Part shown: positions 9,672 to 20,316 of the stretch, one piece after another
Position numbering within the stretch: the stretch's first letter is position 1
Layout: every line of letters begins with the position of its first letter
From: an uncultured Luminiphilus sp.
GTDB taxonomy: Bacteria > Pseudomonadota > Gammaproteobacteria > Pseudomonadales > Halieaceae
Assembly: GCA_943787485.1 (NCBI GenBank)
Contig: CALSMP010000005.1
Location: 1 to 64,000, forward strand
Direction of reading: 5' to 3'
Length of the DNA: 64,000 nt
Made by a program: the position numbers and the translations under genes
The notes under the pieces: model-generated
Databases searched by the model: none
What the model was told of the DNA's origin: nothing
Seen by the model: only the letters and a program-made list of their open reading frames with translations

Positions 9672-10762
9672 GCGACCCCCTCAATAACGCCACCGCCAAG
9701 ACAGCGTTCACCATCATAAAGTACGACGGATTGGCCCGGGGTCACTGCACGTTGTGGAGAGTCGAAGCGAATCCTATATCCTCCCTCGATAGCATCAACG
9801 CAGCAGGCTTGGTCTGCCTGTCGATAGCGAATTTTGGCGGCACACCTCAAGGGGCCTTGCGGCGTTTTCCCATTGATCCAAAAAAGATCCGAGGCCGTGA
9901 GCTCACTGGCAAAAAGCGCTGCGTGGTCATTACCCTGGGCAACCACCAATACATTTCGATTGAGGTCTTTGCCCACCACATACCAGGGCTTCTCTGGGCG
10001 CTCGGCGAGCCCGCCGATCCCCAGACCCTGACGCTGTCCGATAGTGTGATACATGAGACCCTGATGTTCACCAATCTCGCTACCCTCCGTGGTTTCGATC
10101 ACCCCGGGTTGCGCAGGAAGGTATTGCTGCAGGAAATCCTTAAACCGCCGCTCACCAATAAAACAAATACCGGTAGAATCCTTCTTTTTGGCGGTCACAA
10201 AGCCGGCAGTTTCGGCCAGCTGCCGGACTGTCGTTTTCTCAAGTCCGCCGAGGGGAAACAGAGTGCGGCCAAGCTCGAGATGACCCACTTGGTGTAAAAA
10301 GTAGCTTTGATCTTTGCCGGCGTCCGCGCCCTTGTAAAGTGTGGGCACACCCTGCTCATCCCCCCCGATCTGGGCATAGTGCCCGGTGGCAATTCGATCA
10401 GCCCCCAGAGAGGTGGCGTAATCGAGGAATGCTTTAAATTTGATCTCTCGGTTGCACAGAATGTCAGGGTTTGGGGTTCGGCCGGCACGGTATTCTGAGA
10501 GGAAGTGCTCGAACACGTTATCCCAGTATTCGGCAGCAAAGTTGGCAGCGTGCAGAGGAATTTCAAGTGTGTCGGCCACTGCTTGAGCATCCGCGAGATC
10601 CGTCTTTGCGGTACAGTACTGGGTGCCGTCGTCCTCGTCCCAGTTTTTCATGAACAGACCCTCAACGCGGTAGCCCTGTTCTTTGAGAAGCAGGGCCGCC
10701 ACCGACGAGTCGACGCCACCGGACATGCCAACAAAAACCGTTTCCTGACAGCTTGGCGTCAT
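9668..10762 (-). CDS. mnmA: tRNA-specific 2-thiouridylase
   Basis: Thiolates U34 of tRNA Lys, Glu and Gln in the cytoplasm, receiving sulfur from the Tus relay. 364 residues. The PP-loop GMSGGVDSS lies at residues 12-20; the two catalytic cysteines are C103 ([10 protein letters not shown]) and C200 ([12 protein letters not shown]), matching C102 and C199 of the E. coli enzyme. It starts 3 bp after nudJ and overlaps hflD by 4 bases. Confidence 0.97.
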   Translation of the reverse strand: MTPSCQETVFVGMSGGVDSSVAALLLKEQGYRVEGLFMKNWDEDDGTQYCTAKTDLADAQAVADTLEIPLHAANFAAEYWDNVFEHFLSEYRAGRTPNPDILCNREIKFKAFLDYATSLGADRIATGHYAQIGGDEQGVPTLYKGADAGKDQSYFLHQVGHLELGRTLFPLGGLEKTTVRQLAETAGFVTAKKKDSTGICFIGERRFKDFLQQYLPAQPGVIETTEGSEIGEHQGLMYHTIGQRQGLGIGGLAERPEKPWYVVGKDLNRNVLVVAQGNDHAALFASELTASDLFWINGKTPQGPLRCAAKIRYRQADQACCVDAIEGGYRIRFDSPQRAVTPGQSVVLYDGERCLGGGVIEGVA

Positions 10763-10765
10763 AGC

Positions 10766-11221
10766 TTAGCCATCGCTCACGAAGGAGAGTGGGGCGACTG
10801 CGCCGCTTAGAAACAAATCCACAGCCCGGAGCACTAGGGGGCTGCGCAGGCGGATAGTGCTGTGAGTGAGTTGATCTTGGGTCATCCAGTGCACTGCGAT
10901 GATGCCAGCATCTAAACTTCGTTCTGGCATCTCCTTCTCGGGTCGACAAACAAAGCCATGCCGCAGGTAGGTACTGCCATTGGGGGATTCATAACGAGCG
11001 ACCCCGAGATAACCCGTCGTTGTAACTGCCCAACGTGTTTCCTCAAGGACCTCCCGTTCCACGGCATCGATAAGGGTTTCACCCTGCTCGAGATGTCCCG
11101 CGGGCTGGTTCAGGACAGAGAGGCCGGTACGACTGTCACGTTCCTCAACCATCAAGAACCGACCGTCGTCGTCGCAAATCACTGCGGCAACGGTTGCATG
11201 GGGTCGCCATCGCTCAGGCAT
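10766..11221 (-). CDS. nudJ: NUDIX phosphatase NudJ
   Basis: 151 residues with a complete Nudix box starting GHLEQGET and ending REVLEETRW, the Mg2+-binding catalytic helix. NudJ hydrolyses nucleoside di- and triphosphates and thiamine pyrimidine pyrophosphate (HMP-PP) in E. coli. It overlaps the rluE stop by 8 bases and is followed 3 bp later by mnmA, the classical order rluE-nudJ-mnmA. Confidence 0.93.
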   Translation of the reverse strand: MPERWRPHATVAAVICDDDGRFLMVEERDSRTGLSVLNQPAGHLEQGETLIDAVEREVLEETRWAVTTTGYLGVARYESPNGSTYLRHGFVCRPEKEMPERSLDAGIIAVHWMTQDQLTHSTIRLRSPLVLRAVDLFLSGAVAPLSFVSDG

Positions 11222-11891
11222 GAAAGCTCTTCTCCTCTAGGCGCCGGTGCTCTCCAGGGGCCAAATCATTCAGATGCCAAGGCCCTACTGCAACTCGAAT
11301 CAGTCGCAGGGTAGGGTGGCCGACGGCAGCGGTCATACGGCGCACCTGACGGTTTCTGCCTTCCCGGATGGACAGTTCAAGCCAGCTGTCTGGCACGGAC
11401 TTTCGAAACCTCACGGGCGGGTTGCGCGGCCAAATGGCGCTAGGCTCAAGTTTAGCTGCTTTTGCGGGCCGCGTATGTCCGTCCTTAAGATCAACGCCGG
11501 TTCGCAGCCGGTCAATGACTTCATCGCCGATCTCTCCCTCAACCTGAACCCAGTAGGTTTTCCATATTTTATGTTTGGGATTAGCGATTCGTTGCTGCAA
11601 ACCGCCATCATTGGTCAGAATCAACAGGCCCTCAGAATCATAGTCGAGTCGGCCGGCCACGCGGTGCGCTGGCGCTGCAAGGTAGTCAGCGAGTGTCGCT
11701 CTCGGCGATCTCACCGTGTTATCGCGATCGGTAAACTGACTGAGCACCTGATAGGGCTTGTTAAACAATATTATGGAAGGCAAGTCTATGGCCTTTTTTG
11801 GTGGTAGAATCCGTAGCCCGAGCCGTCGGCGGATGAACACATGGGCCATTTGGGGGAGTCCGTGTTTTCTTAGCGGTCGAACCCGTTCCAC
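11214..11891 (-). CDS. rluE: 23S rRNA pseudouridine(2457) synthase
   Basis: A 225-residue RsuA/RluB/E/F-family synthase. The catalytic motif [17 protein letters not shown] carries the nucleophilic Asp; the C-terminal [22 protein letters not shown] is typical. I kept the GTG at 11891 because a GGAG ribosome site precedes it; a basic N-terminal extension of about 40 residues is also present in E. coli RluE. It is the first gene of the leftward operon and is divergent from icd, as in many gammaproteobacteria. Confidence 0.93.
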   Translation of the reverse strand: MERVRPLRKHGLPQMAHVFIRRRLGLRILPPKKAIDLPSIILFNKPYQVLSQFTDRDNTVRSPRATLADYLAAPAHRVAGRLDYDSEGLLILTNDGGLQQRIANPKHKIWKTYWVQVEGEIGDEVIDRLRTGVDLKDGHTRPAKAAKLEPSAIWPRNPPVRFRKSVPDSWLELSIREGRNRQVRRMTAAVGHPTLRLIRVAVGPWHLNDLAPGEHRRLEEKSFHA

Positions 11892-11977
11892 GCCTGCTCC
11901 AGCTTATGGCCGCCGCGATCACAAGCAGCTGGCGACAACTGACCCCCGTGTTATCGACAAAACAGGACCACCCTATT

Positions 11978-13232
11978 ATGGCTTACAAGCACATCAAAGT
12001 ACCCGAAACCGGTGAGATCATAACGGTAAACGCCGACAATAGTTTAACTGTACCAAACAATCCGATCATTCCTTATATCGAGGGCGATGGTATTGGTGTG
12101 GACATTTCTCCGGTCATGATTGATGTGGTGGATGCAGCGGTATCCAAAGCGTATGGCGGTGAAAAATCGATCTCGTGGATGGAAATCTACACAGGAGAAA
12201 AAGCGGCCGAGTTGTATGAAGGGGACTGGGTTTCCCGAAGAGACCTTGGATGCCATCAAGACCTATTCAGTCGCGATTAAAGGGCCGCTGACGACGCCGG
12301 TTGGCGGTGGGTTTCGCTCCCTTAACGTGGCGTTGCGTCAGGAGCTTGACTTATACACCTGCCTGCGACCCGTTCGCTGGTTCGAAGGCGTACCGTCGCC
12401 GGTCAAAAACCCGCAAGACTGCAATATGGTGATTTTCAGGGAGAATTCCGAAGACATATATGCGGGTATCGAATATCAGGCGGGGACTGAAGAAGCGCAA
12501 AAGGTCGTCGATTTCATTATCAATGAAATGGGGGCCACGAAGATTCGCTTTCCCCAAAACGTTGGCATCGGTATCAAGCCCGTCTCCGCAGAGGGCACTA
12601 AGCGCCTCGTGAGAAAGGCCATCCAATACGCGATCGATCAAAACCTACCCTCGGTTACCCTGGTGCACAAGGGCAACATCATGAAATTCACGGAGGGTGC
12701 GTTTCGGGATTGGGGCTATGAACTGGCGCAGGAGGAATTCGGTGGTCAGTTGCTTGACGGAGGCCCTTGGGTCGAGATCAAAAATCCGAATACCGGCGAG
12801 CCGATTGTCGTCAAGGATGTCATTGCCGACGCCATGTTGCAGCAGGTTCTGACGCGCCCCCGCGAATACAGCGTGGTGGCAACGCTTAATTTGAACGGTG
12901 ACTACTTATCCGATGCACTGGCGGCCCAGGTGGGAGGCATTGGGATCGCGCCCGGCGCTAATCTGTCCGACACCGTGGCACTATTTGAGGCGACACATGG
13001 CACTGCGCCCAAGTACGCGGGACAGGACAAGGTCAACCCGGGATCGTTGATCCTGTCGGCTGAAATGATGCTGCGACACCTAGGCTGGAACGAAGCGGCA
13101 GATCTCATCATAGACGGCATGAACGGCGCTATTCAAAACAAGACCGTGACCTACGATGTTGAACGCCTGATGGACGGCGCGACCCTCGTTTCCTGTTCAG
13201 AATTTGGAAAAGCCATCATAAAGGCGATGTAA
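11978..13232 (+). CDS. icd: Isocitrate dehydrogenase (NADP+), frame broken by one extra base
   Basis: TCA-cycle enzyme converting isocitrate to 2-oxoglutarate. The protein starts [18 protein letters not shown] and runs to [10 protein letters not shown], about 418 residues, equal to E. coli Icd. Substrate-site sequence [13 protein letters not shown] and nucleotide-site sequence [19 protein letters not shown] are intact. After YEGDW the frame shifts: one surplus base in GGG at 12228-12230 must be skipped to continue [12 protein letters not shown]. As the rest is perfectly conserved and the enzyme is central, a sequence error is more likely than a pseudogene. A strong terminator follows 20 bp after the stop. 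Confidence 0.95.
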
Positions 13233-13251
13233 TTTTCTGTTTTTAACCCCC

Positions 13252-13273
13252 CCCCGCCAAGGCGGGGTTTTTT
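13252..13273 (+). terminator. Intrinsic terminator of icd
   Basis: CCCCGC-CAAG-GCGGGG stem-loop followed by six T, 20 bp after the icd stop. The 9-base C run leading into it is itself a likely miscall site. Confidence 0.9.
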
Positions 13274-13276
13274 ATG

Positions 13277-14719
13277 TCAGGCCATCCCGGCGACGGCAGC
13301 GTCAATCACCTTGCCCGGGTTGAGCAGATTTTTGGGGTCAAGGGCTTGTTTGAGCGTCACCATGAGGTCCAGCTCTTCTTTGCTGCGACTGATCGGGAGC
13401 CAGGGCTTTTTTTTCCAAACCAATGCCATGCTCAGCTGAGACCGACCCCTTGATGCCCCGCAGGGGCTCGTAGACGCACCGTTCAACGCATTCTCTGAGC
13501 TCCTCGGCTCGCCCCCCGCGGCACTTGAACTGCGAAATGTAGATTGCCATCACCAACATGGCCAAAGGTCCAACACTGCATGCACGCTGTTTCCGCGAGG
13601 CCGTGCTTCACCGCTGCGACATAGGATTGCATTGCCGAGATCGGCAGGGACACGTCAAATAACAGTGCGTCACCGTCATTAAACACCTGCGCCACGTCGT
13701 CTCGTATCGACCAGAGGGTTGCGCATTCGCGCTCCGACTGGGCGATCACCGCATCGTCAATGATGTCGTCGCGAAGGGCATCCTCGAGCGCCGCTGCAAA
13801 CCGCTCATGTTCCATCGGATGCGAGGTCCCGTGGGATTCGAGCAACACATAAAACGGGTGGCCATGGGGCAGGGGCGGCCTATTTTGGGCAGGCAACGTG
13901 GTCACCAACTGATAGAAGTCGCCCCAAAGCACTTCAAAGGCCGACAATTGACCTCCCAGCCCGCGATCCATGTGTCTGAGCAACCGCTTGACGTCATCGA
14001 ACGCCTTAACAGCGACCAAACTCATTTGGCTCGATTGGGCGGTTTCCCGCAGTCGCAAGGTCAGTCGAGTGATAACACCGAGGGTGCCCTCAGAGCCGAG
14101 AAAAAGCTGCTTCAAATCATAACCCGCGTTATTTTTGATCAGCGGATTGAGCGCATTGATGATCGTGCCATCAGCAAGCACTGCCTCCACACCCAGCACC
14201 ATATCCCGCATCATGCCGTACTTCAGCACTCTGTTTCCGCCCGCGTTGGTCGACGCATTCCCGCCGAGAGTAGCGGTACCCCGCGCACCGAGGTCGAGCG
14301 GAAACATCAGCCCTTGCTGAGCCACAGTGTCCTGTAGCTGTTGGAGGGTCACGCCGGCTTGCGCCGTGACAACACGTTGCTCCGGATCTATCTGCTCAAT
14401 TGTGCTCATTCGCTCCAAAGAAAGGACCAGACCGCTACTCAGCGTGTCGGCCCCCGCGCACCAGACCCGTGAGCCCACCTTGGGTGACTACCGGGATATC
14501 TCGTTGATAGCAAAGGGCGAGACATGCCGCGGTCTCTTGGGTATCTCGGGGACGAGCCAAGGCAATTCCTGAGAGGGATTCAGACTGGCGCCAGATACCG
14601 GCAGCCCGCTGATGAAAGTCGCGGGGTGCCAGAACACCTGATTCGCCTAGAATTTGTCTCAACTCGGTTTCAAATGTATCCATCGGTGGGTCCCCGGGGA
14701 GTCTTCTTTTCAGCGCCAC
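13277..14719 (-). CDS. FAD-linked oxidase (D-lactate / 2-hydroxyglutarate dehydrogenase type), three frame breaks
   Basis: About 480 residues once pieced together. An N-terminal FAD-binding PCMH fold (IALARPRDTQETAACLALC, GGLTGLV, FPLDLGARGTATLGGN, NNAGYDLKQLFLGSEGTLG) is followed by the FAD-oxidase C domain (FGHVGDGNLHF, SVSAEHGIGLEKK, DPKNLLNPGKVI). Enzymes of this family oxidise D-2-hydroxyacids; the exact substrate is open. The frame is interrupted by one extra base at each of three homopolymers: C5 at 14451-14455, C6 at 13512-13517 and T8 at 13407-13414. Removing one base at each restores a continuous family-like protein. A second start (MDTFETEL) at 14683 is possible. It is divergent from clpS. 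Confidence 0.85.
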
Positions 14720-14736
14720 TCAATTATACTGGCAAC

Positions 14737-15130
14737 ATGACGATATCATCAGCCAACCTCGCACAGTGGATCCTTGTGACTCAGCGCACCCCTCGTGCTT
14801 CGACTGACGATCATGACAGTAGCGATGGCGATCTTGCGGTTGCACCCGCTAAGCCTGCTCTCAAGCGCCCGCCACTGTACAAAGTGGTGTTGCTTAATGG
14901 ACGATTACACCCCGATGGAATTTGTCGTTGAGATTCTCGAAACATACTTCAGCATGGGTCGTGAAAAAGCGACTCAGGTGATGCTTACTGTGCACACCAA
15001 AGGCAAGGGGGTTTGCGGCATTTATCCCCGCGACACCGCCGAGACCAAGGCGACTCAGGTAAATCAATATGCACGGGACAGCGGACATCCGCTATTGTGT
15101 GAAGTAGAACCTTCACAGGATGACGATTAA
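14737..15130 (+). CDS. clpS: ATP-dependent Clp protease adaptor ClpS, one frame break
   Basis: N-recognin that delivers N-degron substrates to ClpAP. Conserved core [28 protein letters not shown], then [21 protein letters not shown] and [13 protein letters not shown]. One extra G at 14899-14900 separates LYKVVLLN from DDYTPMEF. The start is uncertain: ATG 14737 gives about 50 residues before the core, GTG 14776 about 38, the latter closer to family length. It sits 17 bp before clpA, the standard pairing. Confidence 0.88.
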
Positions 15131-15147
15131 TCAAGGGGTAACCGTCT

Positions 15148-17421
15148 ATGCTCAGCAAAGAACTCGAATCAGTTTGAATGATGCGTTTCGTACGGCAAGG
15201 CGCGTCGACATGAGTTTATACCGTAGAGCATTGTTGTTGGCCCTGCTAGAGGACTCCGCCGCTTTGACGGTCCTAACGGCCTGCTCAGTCAGTATTGAGG
15301 AACTTCGGGGAGATCTCGTCGAATTCATCGATTCCACCACGCCACTGCTGGGCGAGGAGGAGGATGGGAGGGATACTCAGCCAACGCTTGGTTTTCAGCG
15401 AGTGCTGCAGCGCGCGTTTTTCATGTTCAGAGCTCGGGTAAGCGCGAGTTACTGGCGCCAATATTCTGGTGGCTATTTTCTCCGAGCAAGAGTCCCAGGC
15501 GGTTTATTTCTTAAAAAGTCAGGATGTCTCCCGACTCGATGTCGTCAACTTTATTACCCACGGTATTGCAAAGATGACGACGCCGAAGATGAGGGAGACC
15601 GTGCTGGTTCGGAGGCAAGTGAGGAGGCGCCGGAAGCCGCCGAGCAACCATTGGACACCTTTGCGACCAATCTCAACGAGGAGGCTCGAACCGGGCAAAT
15701 TGATCCTTTGATCGGGAGGCTGTCAGAAGTTGAGCGGGTAGCCCAGATCCTTGCACGACGCCGAAAAAACAATCCGCTGTTAGTGGGTGAATCGGGGGTT
15801 GGAAAAACTGCAATCGCCGAGGGTTTGGCAAAGAAAATTGTCGATGGAGATGTCCCTGAAATACTCAAAGATGCCGTTGTGTATTCGCTGGACCTCGGGG
15901 CACTGCTCGCCGGCACTAAGTACCGGGGCGATTTTGAAAAGCGCTTTAAAGGGTTGCTAGCCAACCTGAAGGAACGCGATCACGCAATTTTGTTTATTGA
16001 CGAAATCCACACCATTCATTGGGGCGGGCGCGGCATCAGGTGGTGTTATGGACGCATCCAACCTGCTTAAGCCGCTCCTTAGCTCAGGCAAGATGCGGTG
16101 TATCGGGTCCACAACGTATTCGGAATACCGCGGTATCTTCGATAAGGACAAGGCGCTTAGTCGCCGCTTCCAAAAGATCGATGTGCTCGAACCCTCGGTG
16201 GATGACGCCTATAAGATATTGAAGGGCTTGAAGTCGCGCTTCGAAGAGCATCACGGTCTTCGCTACAGCAATAAGGCTCTTCGAGTAGCCACAGAGATGT
16301 CAGCGCGTTACATCACTGACCGCTATTTGCCCGATAAGGCAATCGATGTGATCGATGAGGCTGGGGCTTATCAGCAACTCTTGCCGGTTAGCAAGCGAAA
16401 GAAGGTGATCGGTGCACCGGACATCGAGGCCATCGTGGCGAAAATTGCCCGCATTCCGCCAAAAACTGTCACATCGGACGACCGTGATTTGCTCGAAAAG
16501 CTCGAGTCCAATTTGCAGCTGGTGGTTTTTGGCCAAAATCGTGCCATTAGCCAGCTAGTTGCCTCGATAAAACTGGCTCGCGCGGGGCTGAGGAGCGGTG
16601 ACCAACCGATCGGCTCTTTCCTGCTCGCGGGGCCAACGGGGGTGGGTAAAACCGAAGTGACCAAGCAGCTGGCCCGCCAGCTCGGCTTGGAACTGATCCG
16701 CTTTGACATGTCGGAATATATGGAGCGACATACGGTCTCGAGGCTCATTGGTGCTCCGCCGGGCTACGTCGGTTTTGACCAAGGTGGACTGCTTACGGAT
16801 GCCGTCACCAAGCACCCACACTCTGTGGTGCTGCTCGATGAAATTGAAAAAGCGCATCCCGAAGTCTTTAACCTCCTGTTACAGGTCATGGATCACGGCA
16901 CCCTGACCGATAACAACGGGCGAAAAGCGGACTTCAGGAATGTGATCCTAGTCATGACGACCAATGCGGGAGCTGAAAACATCAGCCGGCGGTCCATTGG
17001 ATTTACGCATCAAGACCATAGCAGTGACTCGCTCGAGGCGATCAACCGTATGTTCACCCCCGAATTTAGAAATCGCCTCGATGCCACCGTTGGATTCGAG
17101 CCCCTGGGTGAGGATGTCATTTTGACCGTGGTCGATAAGTTCCTGACCGAGCTGCAAGGGCAATTGGATGAGAAGGGCGTTCAGCTCGACGTCGATGAAG
17201 ATGCCAGGCTATGGCTGGTTGAAAAAGGATACGACCGCACCATGGGAGCGAGGCCTATGGCGCGGGTCATTCAGGAGCACATTAAAAAGCCCCTTGCGGA
17301 CATGGTGCTTTTCGGCGGCCTTAGCAAAGGCGGCATTGCGACGGTGACGTTGAAGGAGGATCGCTCGGCTTTGGAGGTGACTGCGGAGGCCGAGGAGCGA
17401 GAAACCGCAGAGGTCAGCTAG
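15148..17421 (+). CDS. clpA: ATP-dependent Clp protease ATP-binding subunit ClpA, eight frame breaks
   Basis: Unfoldase partner of ClpP. It starts MLSKELES behind an AAGGGG ribosome site. Both AAA+ modules are visible: Walker A GESGVGKTAIAEG and GPTGVGKTEVTKQ, Walker B LFIDEIHTI and VVLLDEIEKAH. The N-domain must be assembled from several frames: single bases are missing near 15168, 15198, 15220, 15231, 15417, 15448 and 15573, and one extra C occurs near 16017. With these corrected the sequence reads as ordinary ClpA throughout (for example RHEF..TVEHLLLALLED and FSEQESQAVYFLKSQDVSR). Eight breaks with no loss of protein similarity point to poor local sequence quality. It ends 8 bp from the convergent infA. 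Confidence 0.92.
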
Positions 17422-17429
17422 CGGGGCAC

Positions 17430-17649
17430 TCACCGCTCTCGGTAGGTAATACGTCCTTTGGTCAAATCGTAAGGTGTTACTTCAACGCGCACCTTATCGC
17501 CGGTCAGAATTCGGATGTAGTTCTTGCGCATTTTTCCTGAAATGTGGGCCGTTACTACGTGCCCATTTTCTAAACGCACCCTGAAGGTTGTGTTGGGAAG
17601 GGTATCGATGATTTCCCCCCTCCATCTCAATCTGATCTTCTTTGGCCAT
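17430..17649 (-). CDS. infA: Translation initiation factor IF-1, one frame break
   Basis: A 72-residue S1/OB-fold protein that binds the ribosomal A site with IF-2 and IF-3. The core [20 protein letters not shown] and [19 protein letters not shown] is nearly universal. The true N-terminus [11 protein letters not shown] begins at 17649 but is out of frame with the rest; one extra base in the C6 run 17615-17620 explains this. The unbroken frame from 17660 gives an unnatural N-terminus ([14 protein letters not shown]). The gene lies between clpA and bpt/aat as in many gammaproteobacteria. Confidence 0.95.
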
Positions 17650-17713
17650 GCACTAAACACCCTGTTGAATTGGTGCGGACTTTACCGGAAACCCTCGCTA
17701 ACAGAAAGTCTAA

Positions 17714-18488
17714 TCATTGGGGTTTATCAACAAAGCGAAGTGGCATGGATGGGCCTAAATCGCCGCCGCTAGGAAGGTTTTCACGCCGCTGCCAGCGACC
17801 GCCCTGCAATAGCTCCATGGGAGAGAAGCGAGACTTGTAGTTCATTTTTGCGCAGTTTTGGATCCAGTAGCCCAGATAAACGTATTCCAGCGCCTGCTTG
17901 CGAGCCTCTTCAATTTGTACCAAGACGGCGTAGGTTCCTAGGCTGCGCTTTTCTTCTTCCGGATCGTAGAAGGTGTAAATAGCGGAAAGCCCGTCCAGCA
18001 TTTGATCACTTACTAGCACCGCGATCAGGCGCCCTAGGTGCCTAAATTCAACGTAGCGTGTGCAACCTAGGCCATTGTTTAAAAACGAGCTGTATTGATC
18101 CCGATCAGGCGGATACATATCACCGTCAGCGTGGCGTCCTTCGATATATCGACGGTAAAGGTCGTAGGCATCGTCGTTGCCAATCGTGTCGCCCTCAGTC
18201 ACCGTCAGGTCTTCATTTTTCCGCCAAATCCGGCGCTGACTTCGGCTCGGCTCAAAGTCTTTAACGACGACCCGGGAGGGGGATGCAGGCGTTGCATTTG
18301 ACGCAGTGGGGCCGATAGATGTGATCACCGCTGCGCCGAAATCCCATCATGGAAAGCTGCGTGTAAAGCTCGGGCGACACCTGTTGCCGGGGGTCGATAA
18401 ATAGCGTGGTGGCCTCTTCGTTCGGAAGGTAGCTGCAAGCATGGGGAAAGGTGGTGTATACCCGTATATCGCGCAGCGATGCCGTCAC
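17714..18488 (-). CDS. bpt: Aspartate/glutamate leucyltransferase Bpt, one frame break
   Basis: Transfers leucine from Leu-tRNA to proteins with N-terminal Asp or Glu, making them ClpS substrates. The N-terminal domain has the Cys cluster ([19 protein letters not shown]); the C-terminal domain contains [20 protein letters not shown]. The frame breaks between NACI and [17 protein letters not shown]; one extra base in the G5 run at 18278-18282 accounts for it. About 257 residues after correction. Its start overlaps the aat stop by 4 bases, forming an aat-bpt operon that supplies both bacterial N-degron transferases. Confidence 0.92.
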
Positions 18489-19219
18489 AACTTGCCCCCT
18501 TCTGTTTGTAAATCGCTCAACATGTTTGAGGTTGAGGGAAAATTCTCGGCGCCCGCTCCAAATCGGCGATCCAGATCCCCCATGCCAGATCCCTTTATAG
18601 CTGTAGCCAGTAGGTTTTCAAAGTCTTGACGGGAAAGATTTTTGGCGCCCAGGGAGAGGAGGTGATCACTGGAGACCTGACAGTCTATAAGCGTCAGCGC
18701 GTGACGACGGGCGAGCCAAATAAGCCCCGCCAGAGCCGCCTTGGAGGCTTCGCTCTCCCGACTAAACATCGACTCGCCAAAAAAGCATTGACCCATTTGG
18801 ATACCATAGAGGCCGCCGACCAATATTTCACCCTGCCAAGCCTCGATGGAGTGCGCATAGCCTAAGTCATGCAGTCGACCGTAAGCGGAGAGCATATCAG
18901 GCCCTATCCAGGTCTCGGCACTGTCGCGCCGCGGCTCCGCGCAGGCACGCATAACCGCCGCAAAGCTATGATCAAAAGTTAACTTAAAGACGTTATTTTT
19001 TAACGTCTTACGTAGAGTTTTTGATATTTTAAATTCGGCAGGTAGCAGGGTGCAGCGCGGGTTCGGGGACCACCATAAAATCGGATCCTGCGCCCCATAC
19101 CAAGGGAACACGCCCCGTGAGTAAGCCAGCAGCAGCCTCTCGGGGGTCAAATCCCCGCCAATAGCGAGCAAGCCGTTTGGTTCTTCGAGCGCCTGATGGG
19201 TCGGGGGAAAATCTTCCAT
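18485..19219 (-). CDS. aat: Leucyl/phenylalanyl-tRNA--protein transferase
   Basis: 244 residues. It attaches Leu or Phe to N-terminal Lys/Arg, creating primary N-degrons for ClpS-ClpAP. Family signature [26 protein letters not shown] near the N-terminus and [23 protein letters not shown] with LTLIDCQ downstream. No frame break. It begins 48 bp after trxB (same strand) and overlaps bpt. Confidence 0.96.
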   Translation of the reverse strand: MEDFPPTHQALEEPNGLLAIGGDLTPERLLLAYSRGVFPWYGAQDPILWWSPNPRCTLLPAEFKISKTLRKTLKNNVFKLTFDHSFAAVMRACAEPRRDSAETWIGPDMLSAYGRLHDLGYAHSIEAWQGEILVGGLYGIQMGQCFFGESMFSRESEASKAALAGLIWLARRHALTLIDCQVSSDHLLSLGAKNLSRQDFENLLATAIKGSGMGDLDRRFGAGAENFPSTSNMLSDLQTEGGKL

Positions 19220-19266
19220 GACATCAGGGGCGACAGGTCAACCTTGAGCGCAGCTCAGTGTGGACC

Positions 19267-20289
<1,023 letters not shown>

Positions 20290-20316
20290 TCATTTTCCCA
20301 GAGAGGATGCCGCGTT

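Noticed and set aside
11411-11611. Overlapping frames inside the housekeeping operon
   Set aside because: Both-strand openness due to GC-rich codon bias; they carry no family similarity.
12228-12230. Programmed ribosomal frameshift in icd
   Set aside because: No slippery heptamer or stimulatory pseudoknot is evident, Icd is not known to use one, and similar breaks occur in unrelated neighbours.
11906-12280. N-terminally extended short frame covering the start of icd
   Set aside because: It is the first part of icd before the extra base; the true start is MAYKHIKV at 11978.
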